A stretch of DNA of 64,000 nt, taken from the NCBI GenBank assembly GCA_025560025.1, contig CP048485.1, forward strand, positions 1-64,000. Direction: 5' to 3'. Positions within the stretch are counted from its first letter, which is position 1; the number at the start of each line of letters is the position of its first letter. Made by a program: the position numbers and the translations under genes. This DNA is from Agrobacterium tumefaciens. GTDB taxonomy: Bacteria; Pseudomonadota; Alphaproteobacteria; Rhizobiales; Rhizobiaceae. Of this stretch, positions 30,800 through 40,269 are shown piece by piece. Below the pieces are notes generated by a model. It was not told where the DNA came from. It searched no databases and saw nothing but the letters and a program-made list of their open reading frames with translations.

Positions 30800-31228
30800 G
30801 TGATAGACCTTTCGAAAACGCTGGAGGAGCTTTGTGCCGAACGCGGCATGCGGATGACGGACCAGCGCCGCGTCATTGCCCGTGTCCTGCAGGAATCGGC
30901 CGATCATCCCGATGTCGAGGAACTTTACCGCCGTTCCTCCGCCGTGGACCCGCGCATCTCGATTTCCACCGTCTACAGAACGGTGAAGCTGTTCGAAGAC
31001 GCCGGCATTATCGAGCGTCACGATTTTCGTGATGGCCGCTCGCGTTACGAGACGGTGCCCGAGGAACATCACGATCATCTGATCGATCTGAAGAACGGCG
31101 TCGTCATCGAATTTCATTCCGCCGAGATCGAGGCCCTCCAGGAGAAGATCGCCCGCGAACACGGCTTCAAGCTCGTGGATCACCGGCTGGAACTTTACGG
31201 CGTGCCGTTAAAGCCCGGCGAACGCTGA
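30800..31228 (+). CDS. fur: Fur-family metal regulator (Mur-type)
   Basis: This regulator acts as Fur/Mur in rhizobia, where the ortholog responds mainly to manganese. A winged helix (about 15-85, with SISTVYRTVKLFEDAG) is followed by the metal-sensing domain with EEHHDHLID (88-96), EFHS (104-107) and VDHRLELYG (126-134). There is one cysteine only (C12), so the CxxC structural zinc sites of E. coli Fur are missing. The start is the GTG at 30800, which gives the conserved beginning VIDLSKTLEELCAERGMRMT in 142 residues. It lacks the N-terminal heme motif of Bradyrhizobium Irr. It is upstream of olsA. Confidence 0.9.
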   Translation: MIDLSKTLEELCAERGMRMTDQRRVIARVLQESADHPDVEELYRRSSAVDPRISISTVYRTVKLFEDAGIIERHDFRDGRSRYETVPEEHHDHLIDLKNGVVIEFHSAEIEALQEKIAREHGFKLVDHRLELYGVPLKPGER

Positions 31229-31258
31229 GACGCCGGTGAACAGACGGGCGTTCCAATC

Positions 31259-32053
31259 ATGATGTGGCTCCGGACAGCCTATATCGCGGTCGTTCTTCTG
31301 ATCGTCACGCTCATATTGCTGCCGCTGCAACTATTGGGCCTCGCCTTCGACTGGCGGCTTCGTCGCCGCATTCCACGCATCTGGCATCGCATCGCCTGCC
31401 GTGTTCTCGGCATTCGCGTGCATGTCCATGGTGATGTGGAGCGGGCAAAACCACTGATGCTGGCGGTCAACCACGCCTCGTGGAAGGACATCCTCGTTCT
31501 CGGCAGCATTGCTGATGTCGTGTTCATCGCCAAGACGGAGGTGAGGGACTGGCCGGTTTTCGGCTGGCTCGCCCGCCTGCAGAAAAGCATCTTCGTTCAG
31601 CGCGAGCAGAAGCGTAGCACCGGCGAGCAGGTTGGCGAGATTGCCAGCCGCATGGCCGATGGCGAGATCGTCGTCCTGTTCCCCGAAGGTACCACCTCGG
31701 ACGGCAACCGCATGCTCGCCGTCAAATCCTCGCTGTTCGGCGCGGCCTCCACGGCGGCCGAGCAGGTCCCGGGCAAGCTGGTTTACGTGCAGCCGGTCGC
31801 CATCGCCTATACGCGGGTACACGGCATGGCCATGGGTCGTTATCATCGGATCATTGCCGCTTGGCCGGGCAGCATAACGCTGATGCCGCATCTGCTTGGC
31901 GTCATCAGGGCAGGCGCCATCGATGTCGATGTGACCTTCGGTGACAGCGTTCCGTTCCACAGCACGGATAACCGCAAGCGCCTTGCGACCGATATCGCCG
32001 CTTCCATCCGTTCGATGCTGGCCTTCAGCCTGCGCGGTGGATGGCGGAAATAG
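31259..32053 (+). CDS. olsA: Lyso-ornithine lipid O-acyltransferase OlsA (PlsC family)
   Basis: OlsA completes ornithine lipid by acylating the hydroxyl of the 3-hydroxyacyl chain. PlsC-family motifs are HX4D at H72/D77 (NHASWKD) and FPEGT at 141-145. An N-terminal membrane helix (about 8-30) anchors it. By sequence alone it could be a 1-acylglycerol-3-phosphate acyltransferase. The OlsA call rests on the position between fur and miaB, where the rhizobial olsA gene lies, and on the presence of olsB 12 kb away. Length 264 residues. It is 30 bp after fur. Confidence 0.82.
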   Translation: MMWLRTAYIAVVLLIVTLILLPLQLLGLAFDWRLRRRIPRIWHRIACRVLGIRVHVHGDVERAKPLMLAVNHASWKDILVLGSIADVVFIAKTEVRDWPVFGWLARLQKSIFVQREQKRSTGEQVGEIASRMADGEIVVLFPEGTTSDGNRMLAVKSSLFGAASTAAEQVPGKLVYVQPVAIAYTRVHGMAMGRYHRIIAAWPGSITLMPHLLGVIRAGAIDVDVTFGDSVPFHSTDNRKRLATDIAASIRSMLAFSLRGGWRK

Positions 32054-32118
32054 CGAGATCATAGCTTTTCCGGCATTTTTCTGTTTAATCTGGCCGTGAA
32101 AAACACTAGATAGCCGCC

Positions 32119-33522
32119 ATGACCCAGGAAACCATCAGCCTCGACGCCCCCCAATCGATCGCCCGCGAGGGTTCGAACAGCCGCAAGGTTTTTATCAAGA
32201 CCTACGGCTGTCAGATGAACGTCTACGATTCCGTTCGCATGAGCGATGCGCTGGCGAAGGATGGTTACGTTCAGACCGAGGATATGGGCGAGGCGGATCT
32301 GGTTCTGCTGAACACCTGTCATATCCGCGAAAAAGCGGCTGAAAAGGTCTATTCAGCGCTTGGCCGTCTGCGCGACATGAAAAAATCGCGCGAAGAGCAG
32401 GGCCGTGAATTCATGATCGGCGTTGCCGGCTGCGTGGCGCAGGCGGAAGGCGAGGAAATCCTTCGCCGTGCGCCAGCCGTCGATGTCGTCATCGGCCCCC
32501 AGACTTACCACCGCCTGCCGGAAGCGCTGAAGCGGGTACGCGGCGGCGAGCGGGTCATCGAGACGGAATATGCGGTTGAGGACAAGTTCGAGCATCTGCC
32601 GGTCGCCGAAAAGGCGACGCTGCGCACGCGTGGCGTGACGGCGTTTCTGACGGTGCAGGAAGGCTGTGACAAATTCTGTACCTTCTGTGTCGTGCCCTAT
32701 ACGCGCGGTTCGGAAGTGTCGCGCCCCGTTCGCCAGATCGTCGATGAGGCGATGAAGCTGGTGGATGCCGGTGTGCGCGAGATCACGCTGCTCGGCCAGA
32801 ACGTCAATGCCTGGCAGGGCGAAGGTCCGAAGGGCGAAAAATGGGGTCTGGCTGAGCTGCTTTACCGGCTGGCGGAGATTCCGGGTCTCGCCCGGCTTCG
32901 CTACACGACCAGCCATCCGCGTGACATGGATGATCGGCTGATCGGCGCGCATCGCGATCTGCGCATCCTGATGCCCTACCTGCATCTGCCGGTGCAATCA
33001 GGGTCGGATCGCATCCTGAAGGCGATGAACCGTCGTCATACGGGTGAGGAATATATCCAGCTTATCGAAAAAATCCGCGCTGCCCGCCCTGATATCGCCA
33101 TGTCGGGGGACTTTATTGTCGGCTTCCCCGGTGAGACGGATCGCGATTTCGAAGATACGATGGCGATTGTCGAGCAGGTGAAATATGCGCAGGCCTTCTC
33201 CTTCAAATATTCCACCCGTCCTGGTACGCCGGGGGCTGACCTTACGGATCAGGTTGAGGAAGAGGTGAAGGCCGAGCGGCTGGAACGATTGCAGGCCCTG
33301 CTGCTGCGGCAGCAGAAGGAATTTGCGGAATCGCTGGTCGGAAAGACCATGGATGTGTTGCTGGAAAAGCCCGGCCGCATGCCTGAACAGTTGATAGGTC
33401 GCTCTCCCTGGCTGCAATCCGTGAATCTTGATGCAAAGACTTTGAAAATCGGTGACATTGTTCATGTACGAATCACCGCAACGGGTCCAAACAGCTTGTT
33501 TGCCGAGGTGGCAGGGAGTTAG
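32119..33522 (+). CDS. miaB: tRNA-2-methylthio-N6-dimethylallyladenosine synthase
   Basis: MiaB adds the methylthio group to i6A37 of tRNAs reading UNN codons. It has an N-terminal MTTase domain with cysteines C31 (TYGCQMN), C67 (LLNTCHIRE) and C105 (GVAGCVAQ) for the auxiliary cluster. The radical SAM motif CDKFCTFC has C183, C187 and C190, and a TRAM domain forms the C terminus (about 400-467). Length 467. It starts the block miaB-phoH-ybeY-corC-lnt, whose order matches E. coli miaB-ybeZ-ybeY-ybeX-lnt. Confidence 0.97.
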   Translation: MTQETISLDAPQSIAREGSNSRKVFIKTYGCQMNVYDSVRMSDALAKDGYVQTEDMGEADLVLLNTCHIREKAAEKVYSALGRLRDMKKSREEQGREFMIGVAGCVAQAEGEEILRRAPAVDVVIGPQTYHRLPEALKRVRGGERVIETEYAVEDKFEHLPVAEKATLRTRGVTAFLTVQEGCDKFCTFCVVPYTRGSEVSRPVRQIVDEAMKLVDAGVREITLLGQNVNAWQGEGPKGEKWGLAELLYRLAEIPGLARLRYTTSHPRDMDDRLIGAHRDLRILMPYLHLPVQSGSDRILKAMNRRHTGEEYIQLIEKIRAARPDIAMSGDFIVGFPGETDRDFEDTMAIVEQVKYAQAFSFKYSTRPGTPGADLTDQVEEEVKAERLERLQALLLRQQKEFAESLVGKTMDVLLEKPGRMPEQLIGRSPWLQSVNLDAKTLKIGDIVHVRITATGPNSLFAEVAGS

Positions 33523-33562
33523 AGTGAGGAGCCGACACTGATTGGGACAGGAGCCTGACCGC

Positions 33563-34618
33563 TTGAACGCACATGAATTGGTATCACCTTCATCGCGCCA
33601 GCCACGCCAAGCCGCGACCGACGCCAATCACTTCGTCCTCACGTTCGAGAATAACAGGATAGCGGGAGAGCTATTCGGTCAGTTCGATCAAAACCTCAAA
33701 TTGCTGGAACAGCGCCTCAATATTGATGCGCGCCCGCGCGGCAATTCGGTTGCCATTACCGGTGATGTGGTCGCCACCAATCAAGCCCGTCGCGCGCTGG
33801 ATTTCCTTTACGAGCGCCTGCTCAAGGGCGGAACCGCTGAGGTTTCCGACGTGGAGGGCGCGATCCGCATGGCGATGGCGGCAGACGATCAGCTGACCTT
33901 GCCGACGATGGAACGCAAGGCGAAGATTTCCATGGCGCAGATTTCCACCCGCAAGAAGACCATCGCTGCCCGCACGCCGACGCAGGATGTCTATATGCGG
34001 GCGCTCGAGCAGTCCGAGCTGGTTTTCGGCGTCGGCCCCGCCGGCACCGGCAAGACCTATCTTGCCGTGGCGCATGCGGCGCAGCTTCTGGAGCGTGGTG
34101 CGGTCGACCGCATCATCCTGTCGCGCCCCGCCGTCGAAGCGGGCGAGCGTCTGGGCTTCCTGCCCGGCGACATGAAGGAAAAGGTCGATCCCTATCTGCG
34201 CCCGCTTTATGATGCGCTTTATGACATGATGCCGGGTGACAAGGTGGAGCGTGCCATTCAGGCGGGCGTCATCGAAATCGCGCCGCTGGCCTTCATGCGC
34301 GGCCGCACGCTTGCTAACGCCGCCGTCATTCTGGACGAAGCCCAGAACACCACAACCATGCAGATGAAGATGTTCCTGACCCGTCTGGGCGAGAACGGCC
34401 GCATGATCGTGACGGGTGACCCGAGCCAGGTGGATTTGCCGCGCGGCGTGAAATCCGGTCTTGTCGAGGCCCTGCAAATCCTCACCGATGTGGAGGGCGT
34501 GTCGGTCGTGCGCTTCAAGGATGTCGACGTCGTGCGTCATCCGATGGTGGCGCGTATCGTCCGGGCCTATGAATCCCACACGGCGGTGCCGGATGAAAGC
34601 CTCGTGAAGGGCAGCTGA
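33563..34618 (+). CDS. phoH: PhoH-like ATPase (YbeZ)
   Basis: A P-loop NTPase of the PhoH/YbeZ family, likely an RNA helicase-like partner of the RNase YbeY encoded next to it. Walker A GPAGTGKT is at 158-165 and Walker B is in AAVILDEAQN. The N-terminal 100 residues form a KH-like region. The start was put at TTG 33563 (MNAHELVSP) because AGGAG stands nine bases before it. A TTG at 33542 in the same frame would add seven residues. The protein has 351 residues. The gene ends ten bases before ybeY. Confidence 0.91.
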   Translation: MNAHELVSPSSRQPRQAATDANHFVLTFENNRIAGELFGQFDQNLKLLEQRLNIDARPRGNSVAITGDVVATNQARRALDFLYERLLKGGTAEVSDVEGAIRMAMAADDQLTLPTMERKAKISMAQISTRKKTIAARTPTQDVYMRALEQSELVFGVGPAGTGKTYLAVAHAAQLLERGAVDRIILSRPAVEAGERLGFLPGDMKEKVDPYLRPLYDALYDMMPGDKVERAIQAGVIEIAPLAFMRGRTLANAAVILDEAQNTTTMQMKMFLTRLGENGRMIVTGDPSQVDLPRGVKSGLVEALQILTDVEGVSVVRFKDVDVVRHPMVARIVRAYESHTAVPDESLVKGS

Positions 34619-34628
34619 CGTAAAGACA

Positions 34629-35135
34629 ATGACAGCTCTGGATATTCAAATCAGTGTCGAGGCCGAAGGCTGGTCCTCGGAAGAGGACTTGGCTGTCTTT
34701 GCCACCAAGGTGCTGGATGCGGCGGTCGATTTTCTGAAGCGGGAAGAGGAACAACCCTTCCCGAAAATGCCGGTGGAGCTGTCGCTGGTCTTTACCGATG
34801 ATGAAAATATTCGGGAAATCAATGCCGAGTGGCGCGACAAGGACAAGGCGACCAATGTCTTGTCTTTCCCCGCTTTTCCGCTGGAACCGGGCGGTATGCC
34901 CGGCCCGATGCTGGGCGATATCGTCATCGCGCGCGAGACGGTTGAGCGCGAGGCCCTTGAACTTGACAAGAGTTTCGAGGATCATCTGACCCATCTTCTC
35001 GTTCATGGTTTCCTGCATTTGTTTGGTTATGACCACATGGACGAAGAAGAAGCGGAAGAAATGGAGTCGCTTGAGACTCGCATTTTGGCGGTGCTTGGCC
35101 TATCTGATCCTTACGCGGGACAGGAACCGCTTTGA
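34629..35135 (+). CDS. ybeY: Endoribonuclease YbeY
   Basis: YbeY is a zinc endoribonuclease needed for 16S rRNA 3' maturation and ribosome quality control. The metal motif HGFLHLFGYDH has H126, H130 and H136. The upstream VLSFP motif (KATNVLSFPAFPLE) is also present. It has 168 residues, the usual size. It lies between phoH and the CorC-like gene, the conserved YbeZ-YbeY-YbeX order. Confidence 0.96.
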   Translation: MTALDIQISVEAEGWSSEEDLAVFATKVLDAAVDFLKREEEQPFPKMPVELSLVFTDDENIREINAEWRDKDKATNVLSFPAFPLEPGGMPGPMLGDIVIARETVEREALELDKSFEDHLTHLLVHGFLHLFGYDHMDEEEAEEMESLETRILAVLGLSDPYAGQEPL

Positions 35136-35150
35136 ATATTGTCTGGAGCC

Positions 35151-36290
35151 ATGAACGAACATTCTGCACGACCTGCCAATGAGGGCAGAGAAAACGGCGA
35201 GCAGTCCTCCTCGGAGGAGGGCAGTAGTCATTTACGTCACGACCTCACTGCAAAGCCGAGATCGACGATCTGGTCGCGCATCGCGCGGTTACTGAAACCG
35301 TCACAGGGCGAGCGCCTGCGCGAGGATTTGACCGACGCGCTGATGGACGACACTGAAATCGGTGCCGCCTTTTCGCCCGAAGAGCGGGCGATGCTCAACA
35401 ATATCCTGCGTTTCCGGGAAGTCCGGGTCGAAGATATCATGATCCCGCGGGTCGATATCGACGGTCTCGATCAGAACATGACGATTGGCGACGCCCTCAT
35501 TCTCTTTGAAGAAACCGGACGCTCCCGCATGCCGGTTTATGACGAGACGCTGGATGATCCCAAGGGCATGATCCACATCCGCGATCTCCTGGCCTATGTC
35601 GCCAAACAGGCCCGCAACAAACGCCGGGCGGGATCGCGAAGCGTTGCTTACGGCGAGACGAAAGCGACGCGTTCGCCGCGACCGAATTTCGACCTTGCCC
35701 GCGTCGATCTGGAACAGACGGTTGCCGATGCCGGGCTGGTGCGGAAAATCCTTTTTGCGCCGCCCTCGATGCTGGCCTCCGATCTCCTGAAGACCATGCA
35801 GGCGCAGCGGACGCAGCTCGCCCTCGTAATCGACGAATATGGCGGCACGGACGGCCTCGTCAGCCATGAGGACATCGTCGAGATGGTCGTGGGCGATATC
35901 GATGATGAGCACGACAAGGACGAGGCAATGTTCTCGCGCCTTTCCGCCGATGTGCTCGTGGCGGATGCCCGCGCCGAGCTGACGGAGCTTGCCGAGGCGA
36001 TTGGCCCGGAATTCGATGTCCGCGAACATCTGGAGGAAATCGATACGCTCGGTGGTCTCATCTTCTTTGCGCTCGGCCGCATTCCGGCCAAGGGTGAGGT
36101 GGTGAGAGCGGTACCGGGTTTCGAGTTCCAGATCCTCGATGCCGATACAAGGCGTATCAAGGGGGTCCGCATCGTCCGGGATCACGGCTCGGAAGGGCAG
36201 GATGATCGTGCTCCGGGCGAAGCCAATGAGGTGATTGCGCTGCCGGCGCCGGATGTTCGCCTCATCACGCATCAGCAGAACGTCGACTGA
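35151..36290 (+). CDS. CorC/HlyC-type CBS-domain protein (YbeX-like)
   Basis: The protein has a CBS pair (about 100-240; VEDIMIPRVDIDGLD, SRMPVYDETLDDPKGMIHI) and a C-terminal CorC_HlyC domain (about 265-345), with no membrane segment. This is the cytosolic YbeX/CorC form, linked in E. coli to magnesium/cobalt efflux and ribosome maturation. The first 80 residues and the last 35 are polar and poorly conserved. The ATG at 35151 has TGGAG just before it; the TTG twelve bases upstream is less likely. It lies between ybeY and lnt. Confidence 0.88.
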   Translation: MNEHSARPANEGRENGEQSSSEEGSSHLRHDLTAKPRSTIWSRIARLLKPSQGERLREDLTDALMDDTEIGAAFSPEERAMLNNILRFREVRVEDIMIPRVDIDGLDQNMTIGDALILFEETGRSRMPVYDETLDDPKGMIHIRDLLAYVAKQARNKRRAGSRSVAYGETKATRSPRPNFDLARVDLEQTVADAGLVRKILFAPPSMLASDLLKTMQAQRTQLALVIDEYGGTDGLVSHEDIVEMVVGDIDDEHDKDEAMFSRLSADVLVADARAELTELAEAIGPEFDVREHLEEIDTLGGLIFFALGRIPAKGEVVRAVPGFEFQILDADTRRIKGVRIVRDHGSEGQDDRAPGEANEVIALPAPDVRLITHQQNVD

Positions 36291-36500
36291 GCAGGGCAGA
36301 CGGGGAGTTCTCCGTCGCCGCTACCTCAAAACTGCACCAATCCAACGGTTTGCGGGGCCAAAGCACTGTATGGTGTTGCTGCCGCCGCCGCTCCTGTGGA
36401 CTGTGAATCTTTTTTCATTTACGTCGGATCTGAGGGAAAATTTCTCGGCGCGGCCTTGCCGGGAACGGTCTTTTCCAGACGCGCATAAAACGGAGATGGT

Positions 36501-38090
36501 ATGGAGCGTCTTGCAGGCAGGGTGATGCTGGCGGGTGGCATAAGCCGGGCAGCGATGGCAATTGCCGCTGGCGCGGTCGGTGCACTGGCCTTGCCCCCGT
36601 TCGGCTTTTTCGCAGCGCTGTTTTTGTCGTTCACACTGCTTGTCTGGCTGATCGATGGCTGCACCGGCAAGCCGGGCGGCGGCATCTTCAGCCGTATCAT
36701 GCCGGCTTTCGGCATTGGCTGGTGTTTTGGGCTGGGCTATTTCGTGGCGGGCCTGTGGTGGCTCGGCAATGCGCTCCTGCTGGAGGCCGACGAATTCGCC
36801 TGGGCGCTGCCGCTAGCCATTCTTGGCCTTCCGGCTTTTCTGGCGCTGTTTTACGGTTTTGCGGTTGCGATCGCCAATATCGTCTGGTCGGATGGTTTCG
36901 GCCGCATCGCGGCCCTTGCTGCCGCATTCGGCCTTTCGGAATGGCTGCGCAGCTTTCTCGCGACCGGCTTTCCGTGGAACGCTATCGGTTATGGCATCAT
37001 GCCCGTGCCGATCATGATGCAGTCGGCGCATCTGCTGGGTCTTTTCGGCGTCACCACGCTTGCCGTTCTCATCTTTGCTGCTCCCGCCTTGATCGGTACG
37101 AAAAAGGGCATGTGGCCGGGCCTTATTGTGGCGGCTCTGCTGTTGGCTTGTCATTTCGGTTATGGTTTTTACCGTCTTCAGGCGCCGGCCGAAACGCCGG
37201 CGGATGCGCTGACCGTCAGGATCGTGCAGCCCTCGATTGACCAGTCCCGCAAAATGCTGAACGCCGACCGTGCGGAGATTTTTGCCGAGCATCTGCGACT
37301 GACAGGCCTGCCGCCCGGTGAAGGGAAAAAACGCCCCGACATCATTGTCTGGCCGGAGACCTCCGTACCGTTTATCCTGACGCAAAACCCGGACGCCCTG
37401 GCGGAAATTGCGAGGACACTGGAGGATGGGCAGGTCCTGTTCACCGGCGCAGTCAGAATGGAAGATCAGGGAGCAGGCAAGCCACCGCGCTATTACAATT
37501 CGGTTTATGCGATTGACAGCCAGGGCGAGATTATCGGCGCGACCGACAAGGTCCATCTCACACCCTTTGGCGAATATGTCCCCTTTGAAGGCATCCTGCG
37601 GGAATTCGGCATCGACAATGTCATCAGCCTGCCCGGCGGCTTCTCAGCGGCGTCTTCGCGCACGCCCTTGACGCTTCCTTCCGGCAAGACCTTCTATCCG
37701 CTGATTTGTTACGAGATCATTTTTCCGGGTGAGATGACGCCGGGCCTGAAGGGGGCGGCCGCGATCCTGAACGTGACCAATGATGGCTGGTTCGGCGATA
37801 CGCCCGGCCCGTACCAGCATTTTCTGCAGGCCAGAGTGCGCGCCGTCGAAACGGGTGTGCCGGTGATTCGCGGGGCAAATACCGGAATTTCCGCCGTCAT
37901 AGACCCCTATGGCCGCATTATCGCTGGATTGGACTACGGGCGGGTCGGAATTGTTGACGCCACTTTGAGTGGTGGGTCAAGCGACGCATTTACTTACGAC
38001 ATACATCGGACGTATTTCTGGTTGATTTTTTCAATTCTTTTGATGGTTGCGGTATCGACTGCCTGGAGTTTTGCGCGGCGCCAGAATTGA
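36501..38090 (+). CDS. lnt: Apolipoprotein N-acyltransferase
   Basis: Lnt adds the third acyl chain to the N-terminal cysteine of lipoproteins, after Lgt and LspA. It has six to seven N-terminal membrane helices (about 10-215), a nitrilase-like periplasmic domain with the triad E286 (WPETSVPF), K350 (TDKVHLTPFGEY) and C403 (LICYEIIFP), and a last helix near the C terminus. Its 529 residues are intact. The upstream 210 bp are longer than elsewhere in the operon and may contain an extra promoter. GGAG precedes the ATG. Confidence 0.96.
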   Translation: MERLAGRVMLAGGISRAAMAIAAGAVGALALPPFGFFAALFLSFTLLVWLIDGCTGKPGGGIFSRIMPAFGIGWCFGLGYFVAGLWWLGNALLLEADEFAWALPLAILGLPAFLALFYGFAVAIANIVWSDGFGRIAALAAAFGLSEWLRSFLATGFPWNAIGYGIMPVPIMMQSAHLLGLFGVTTLAVLIFAAPALIGTKKGMWPGLIVAALLLACHFGYGFYRLQAPAETPADALTVRIVQPSIDQSRKMLNADRAEIFAEHLRLTGLPPGEGKKRPDIIVWPETSVPFILTQNPDALAEIARTLEDGQVLFTGAVRMEDQGAGKPPRYYNSVYAIDSQGEIIGATDKVHLTPFGEYVPFEGILREFGIDNVISLPGGFSAASSRTPLTLPSGKTFYPLICYEIIFPGEMTPGLKGAAAILNVTNDGWFGDTPGPYQHFLQARVRAVETGVPVIRGANTGISAVIDPYGRIIAGLDYGRVGIVDATLSGGSSDAFTYDIHRTYFWLIFSILLMVAVSTAWSFARRQN

Positions 38091-38221
38091 CCAGCAACCC
38101 CCACAATTGCATAGTGAATACGTCAGTCGTAAAACAAGTTTGGACGCTGTCGAAATGCCGGATCATTTCTTCGAGTGAGTAATGAAGCGAGATATCAACC
38201 CTTTCCGAGTGTCAGGACCGC

Positions 38222-38644
38222 ATGATGACCGAAAATAAGAAAAAGCCTAACCCCATCGACATTCATGTCGGAAGCCGAATTCGACTTCGCAGAACCATGC
38301 TGGGCATGAGCCAGGAAAAGCTGGGTGAAAGTCTTGGAATTACCTTTCAGCAAATCCAGAAGTATGAAAAAGGCACGAACCGCGTGGGCGCCAGTCGCTT
38401 GCAGAATATTTCGGCCATCCTCAACGTGCCCGTTTCCTTTTTCTTCGAAGATGCACCCGGCGATCAGGTTGGCGGTGCTCCCGGCATGGCGGAAGCGTCG
38501 AGCTCAAACTACGTGGTCGATTTCCTGTCCTCGGCTGAAGGTCTGCAGCTGAACCGCGCATTTGTCAAAATCGCCGACCCGAAGGTTCGCCGTCGCCTCG
38601 TGGACCTCGTCAAGGCGCTGGCCGCCGAGGGAGACGCGGAGTAG
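38222..38644 (+). CDS. praR: XRE-family regulator PraR
   Basis: A helix-turn-helix protein of 140 residues with an N-terminal Cro/CI domain (about 14-75; RIRLRRTMLGMSQEKLGESL and ITFQQIQKYEKG) and a C-terminal helical tail. The DNA-binding region is near identical in type to the rhizobial regulator PraR/PhrR, which controls adhesion, biofilm and quorum-sensing genes in Rhizobium and is low-pH inducible in Sinorhizobium. Its position directly upstream of metK fits that family. The protein begins MMTENKKK; the second ATG, three bases on, is equally possible. Confidence 0.87.
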   Translation: MMTENKKKPNPIDIHVGSRIRLRRTMLGMSQEKLGESLGITFQQIQKYEKGTNRVGASRLQNISAILNVPVSFFFEDAPGDQVGGAPGMAEASSSNYVVDFLSSAEGLQLNRAFVKIADPKVRRRLVDLVKALAAEGDAE

Positions 38645-38694
38645 GGCGAGCCCGCGTGACACACTAAATTTCCGGCACAGGATGCCGGGCACTC

Positions 38695-38719
38695 AACGGT
38701 CCGCAAGGACCGTTTTTTT
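38695..38719 (+). terminator. Rho-independent terminator after praR
   Basis: A stem CGGTCC / GGACCG with loop GCAA is followed by seven T residues. It separates praR from metK, so metK should have its own promoter in the 115 bp downstream. Edge coordinates are accurate to about one base. Confidence 0.88.
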
Positions 38720-38742
38720 GTGCCAGATTAGAAAGGAATTCT

Positions 38743-38764
38743 CACATAAAGATATATTTATGTG
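38743..38764. repeat. Palindrome in the metK leader
   Basis: The arms CACATAAA (38743-38750) and TTTATGTG (38757-38764) are perfect 8-bp inverted repeats around GATATA. The AT-rich core contains TATATT, a possible -10. It could be an operator at the metK promoter, or a hairpin if transcribed. There is no U tract to make it a terminator. Confidence 0.55.
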
Positions 38765-38834
38765 GTTGTGTCCTTGTTTTTCATGGCCGAAATGACTAAC
38801 AAACTCCAAGACCATTCTTTGAGGGGAATCCCGC

Positions 38835-40097
38835 ATGCGTGCCAATTATCTGTTCACCAGCGAGTCCGTGGCTGAAGGTCATCCGGACAAGGTTTGTGAT
38901 CGTATTTCCGATGAAATCGTGGATCTCATTTACCGTGAAGCGTCCAAGACGGGCGTCGACCCGTGGACCGTGCGCATCGCATGCGAGACGCTTGCAACCA
39001 CCAACCGCGTCGTTATCGCCGGTGAGGTTCGGGTTCCCGATACGCTTCTGAAGAAGGACAAGGACGGCAAGGTTCTCAAGGACGCCGCTGGCCATCCGGT
39101 CATCAACCCCTCGAAGTTCAAGTCCGCCGCCCGCAAGGCGATCCGCGACATCGGCTATGAGCAGGATGGTTTCCACTGGAAGACCGCCAAGATCGACGTT
39201 CTCCTGCATCCGCAGTCGGCTGACATCGCGCAGGGCGTTGACAATGCTTCCGACAAGCAGGGCGACGAGGGCGCCGGCGACCAGGGCATCATGTTCGGTT
39301 ACGCCTGCAAGGAAACGCCGGACCTGATGCCGGCTCCGATCTATTATTCCCACCGTATCCTGCAGCTGCTGGCAACCGCCCGTAAAAGCGGTGAAGGCGA
39401 AGCGGCAAAGCTCGGACCGGACGCCAAGAGCCAGGTGACCGTTCGTTACGTCGACGGCAAGGCCGCCGAAGCCGTATCCATCGTTCTGTCCACGCAGCAT
39501 CTCGATGCAAGCTGGGATTCGAAGAAGGTTCGCGCCGTCGTCGAGCCCTATATTCGCGAAGCTCTGGGTGACCTGAAGATCGCTGACGATTGCCAATGGT
39601 ACATCAACCCGACCGGCAAGTTCGTCATTGGTGGTCCCGATGGCGATGCCGGCCTGACGGGCCGCAAGATCATCGTCGACACCTATGGCGGCGCTGCGCC
39701 CCATGGCGGCGGTGCATTCTCCGGCAAGGACACGACCAAGGTCGACCGTTCCGCTGCCTATGCCGCTCGCTATCTCGCCAAGAATGTTGTGGCCGCCGGT
39801 TTTGCCGATCGTTGCACCATCCAGATTGCTTACGCGATCGGTATCGCCCAGCCGCTGTCGATCTATGTCGATCTGCACGGCACGGGCAAGGTCAGCGAAG
39901 ACCAGGTCGAAGGCGCCATCCGCAAGGTCATGGACCTGTCACCGTCGGGCATCCGCCGCCATCTCGATCTCAACAAGCCGATCTACGCCAAGACCTCCTC
40001 CTACGGCCATTTCGGACGCAAGGCAGGTCGCGATGGCTCCTTCTCCTGGGAGAAGCTCGATCTGGTGAAGCCGCTCAAGGAAGCTTTGAGCGCTTGA
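38835..40097 (+). CDS. metK: S-adenosylmethionine synthetase
   Basis: MetK makes SAM from methionine and ATP, the methyl donor for TrmB and the other methyltransferases in this window and the cosubstrate of MiaB and HemW. Signature motifs: [17 protein letters not shown] near residue 12, [12 protein letters not shown] (about 148-159), and [19 protein letters not shown] around residue 295. It has 420 residues, slightly longer than E. coli MetK (384), because of small insertions. GAGGGG stands before the ATG. No SAM riboswitch pattern was recognised in the leader; a palindrome is present there. Confidence 0.97.
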   Translation: MRANYLFTSESVAEGHPDKVCDRISDEIVDLIYREASKTGVDPWTVRIACETLATTNRVVIAGEVRVPDTLLKKDKDGKVLKDAAGHPVINPSKFKSAARKAIRDIGYEQDGFHWKTAKIDVLLHPQSADIAQGVDNASDKQGDEGAGDQGIMFGYACKETPDLMPAPIYYSHRILQLLATARKSGEGEAAKLGPDAKSQVTVRYVDGKAAEAVSIVLSTQHLDASWDSKKVRAVVEPYIREALGDLKIADDCQWYINPTGKFVIGGPDGDAGLTGRKIIVDTYGGAAPHGGGAFSGKDTTKVDRSAAYAARYLAKNVVAAGFADRCTIQIAYAIGIAQPLSIYVDLHGTGKVSEDQVEGAIRKVMDLSPSGIRRHLDLNKPIYAKTSSYGHFGRKAGRDGSFSWEKLDLVKPLKEALSA

Positions 40098-40269
40098 AGC
40101 ATTTCCAGTAAAGCCGCGCAGCGGGTTTACGTCCGGAAAATGCGTGCACGGGATATCGCCCTTGTTATTTGACGGCGATTGAGAGATACCGTCACCAACC
40201 TTTTGTAACCCGCACAGTGCCTCATGTGGCGCTGTGCGGGTTAAGTCTATTTGTTCTTGAGAGTATGAC

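Noticed and set aside
31259..32053. General PlsC acyltransferase instead of OlsA
   Set aside because: The motifs fit both, but gene order (fur, this gene, miaB) and the presence of olsB favour OlsA. The alternative is kept in the confidence value.
38720..38834. SAM riboswitch in the metK leader
   Set aside because: The region shows a simple palindrome only. I could not find the conserved pseudoknot core of SAM-II or related riboswitches. A covariance search would be decisive.
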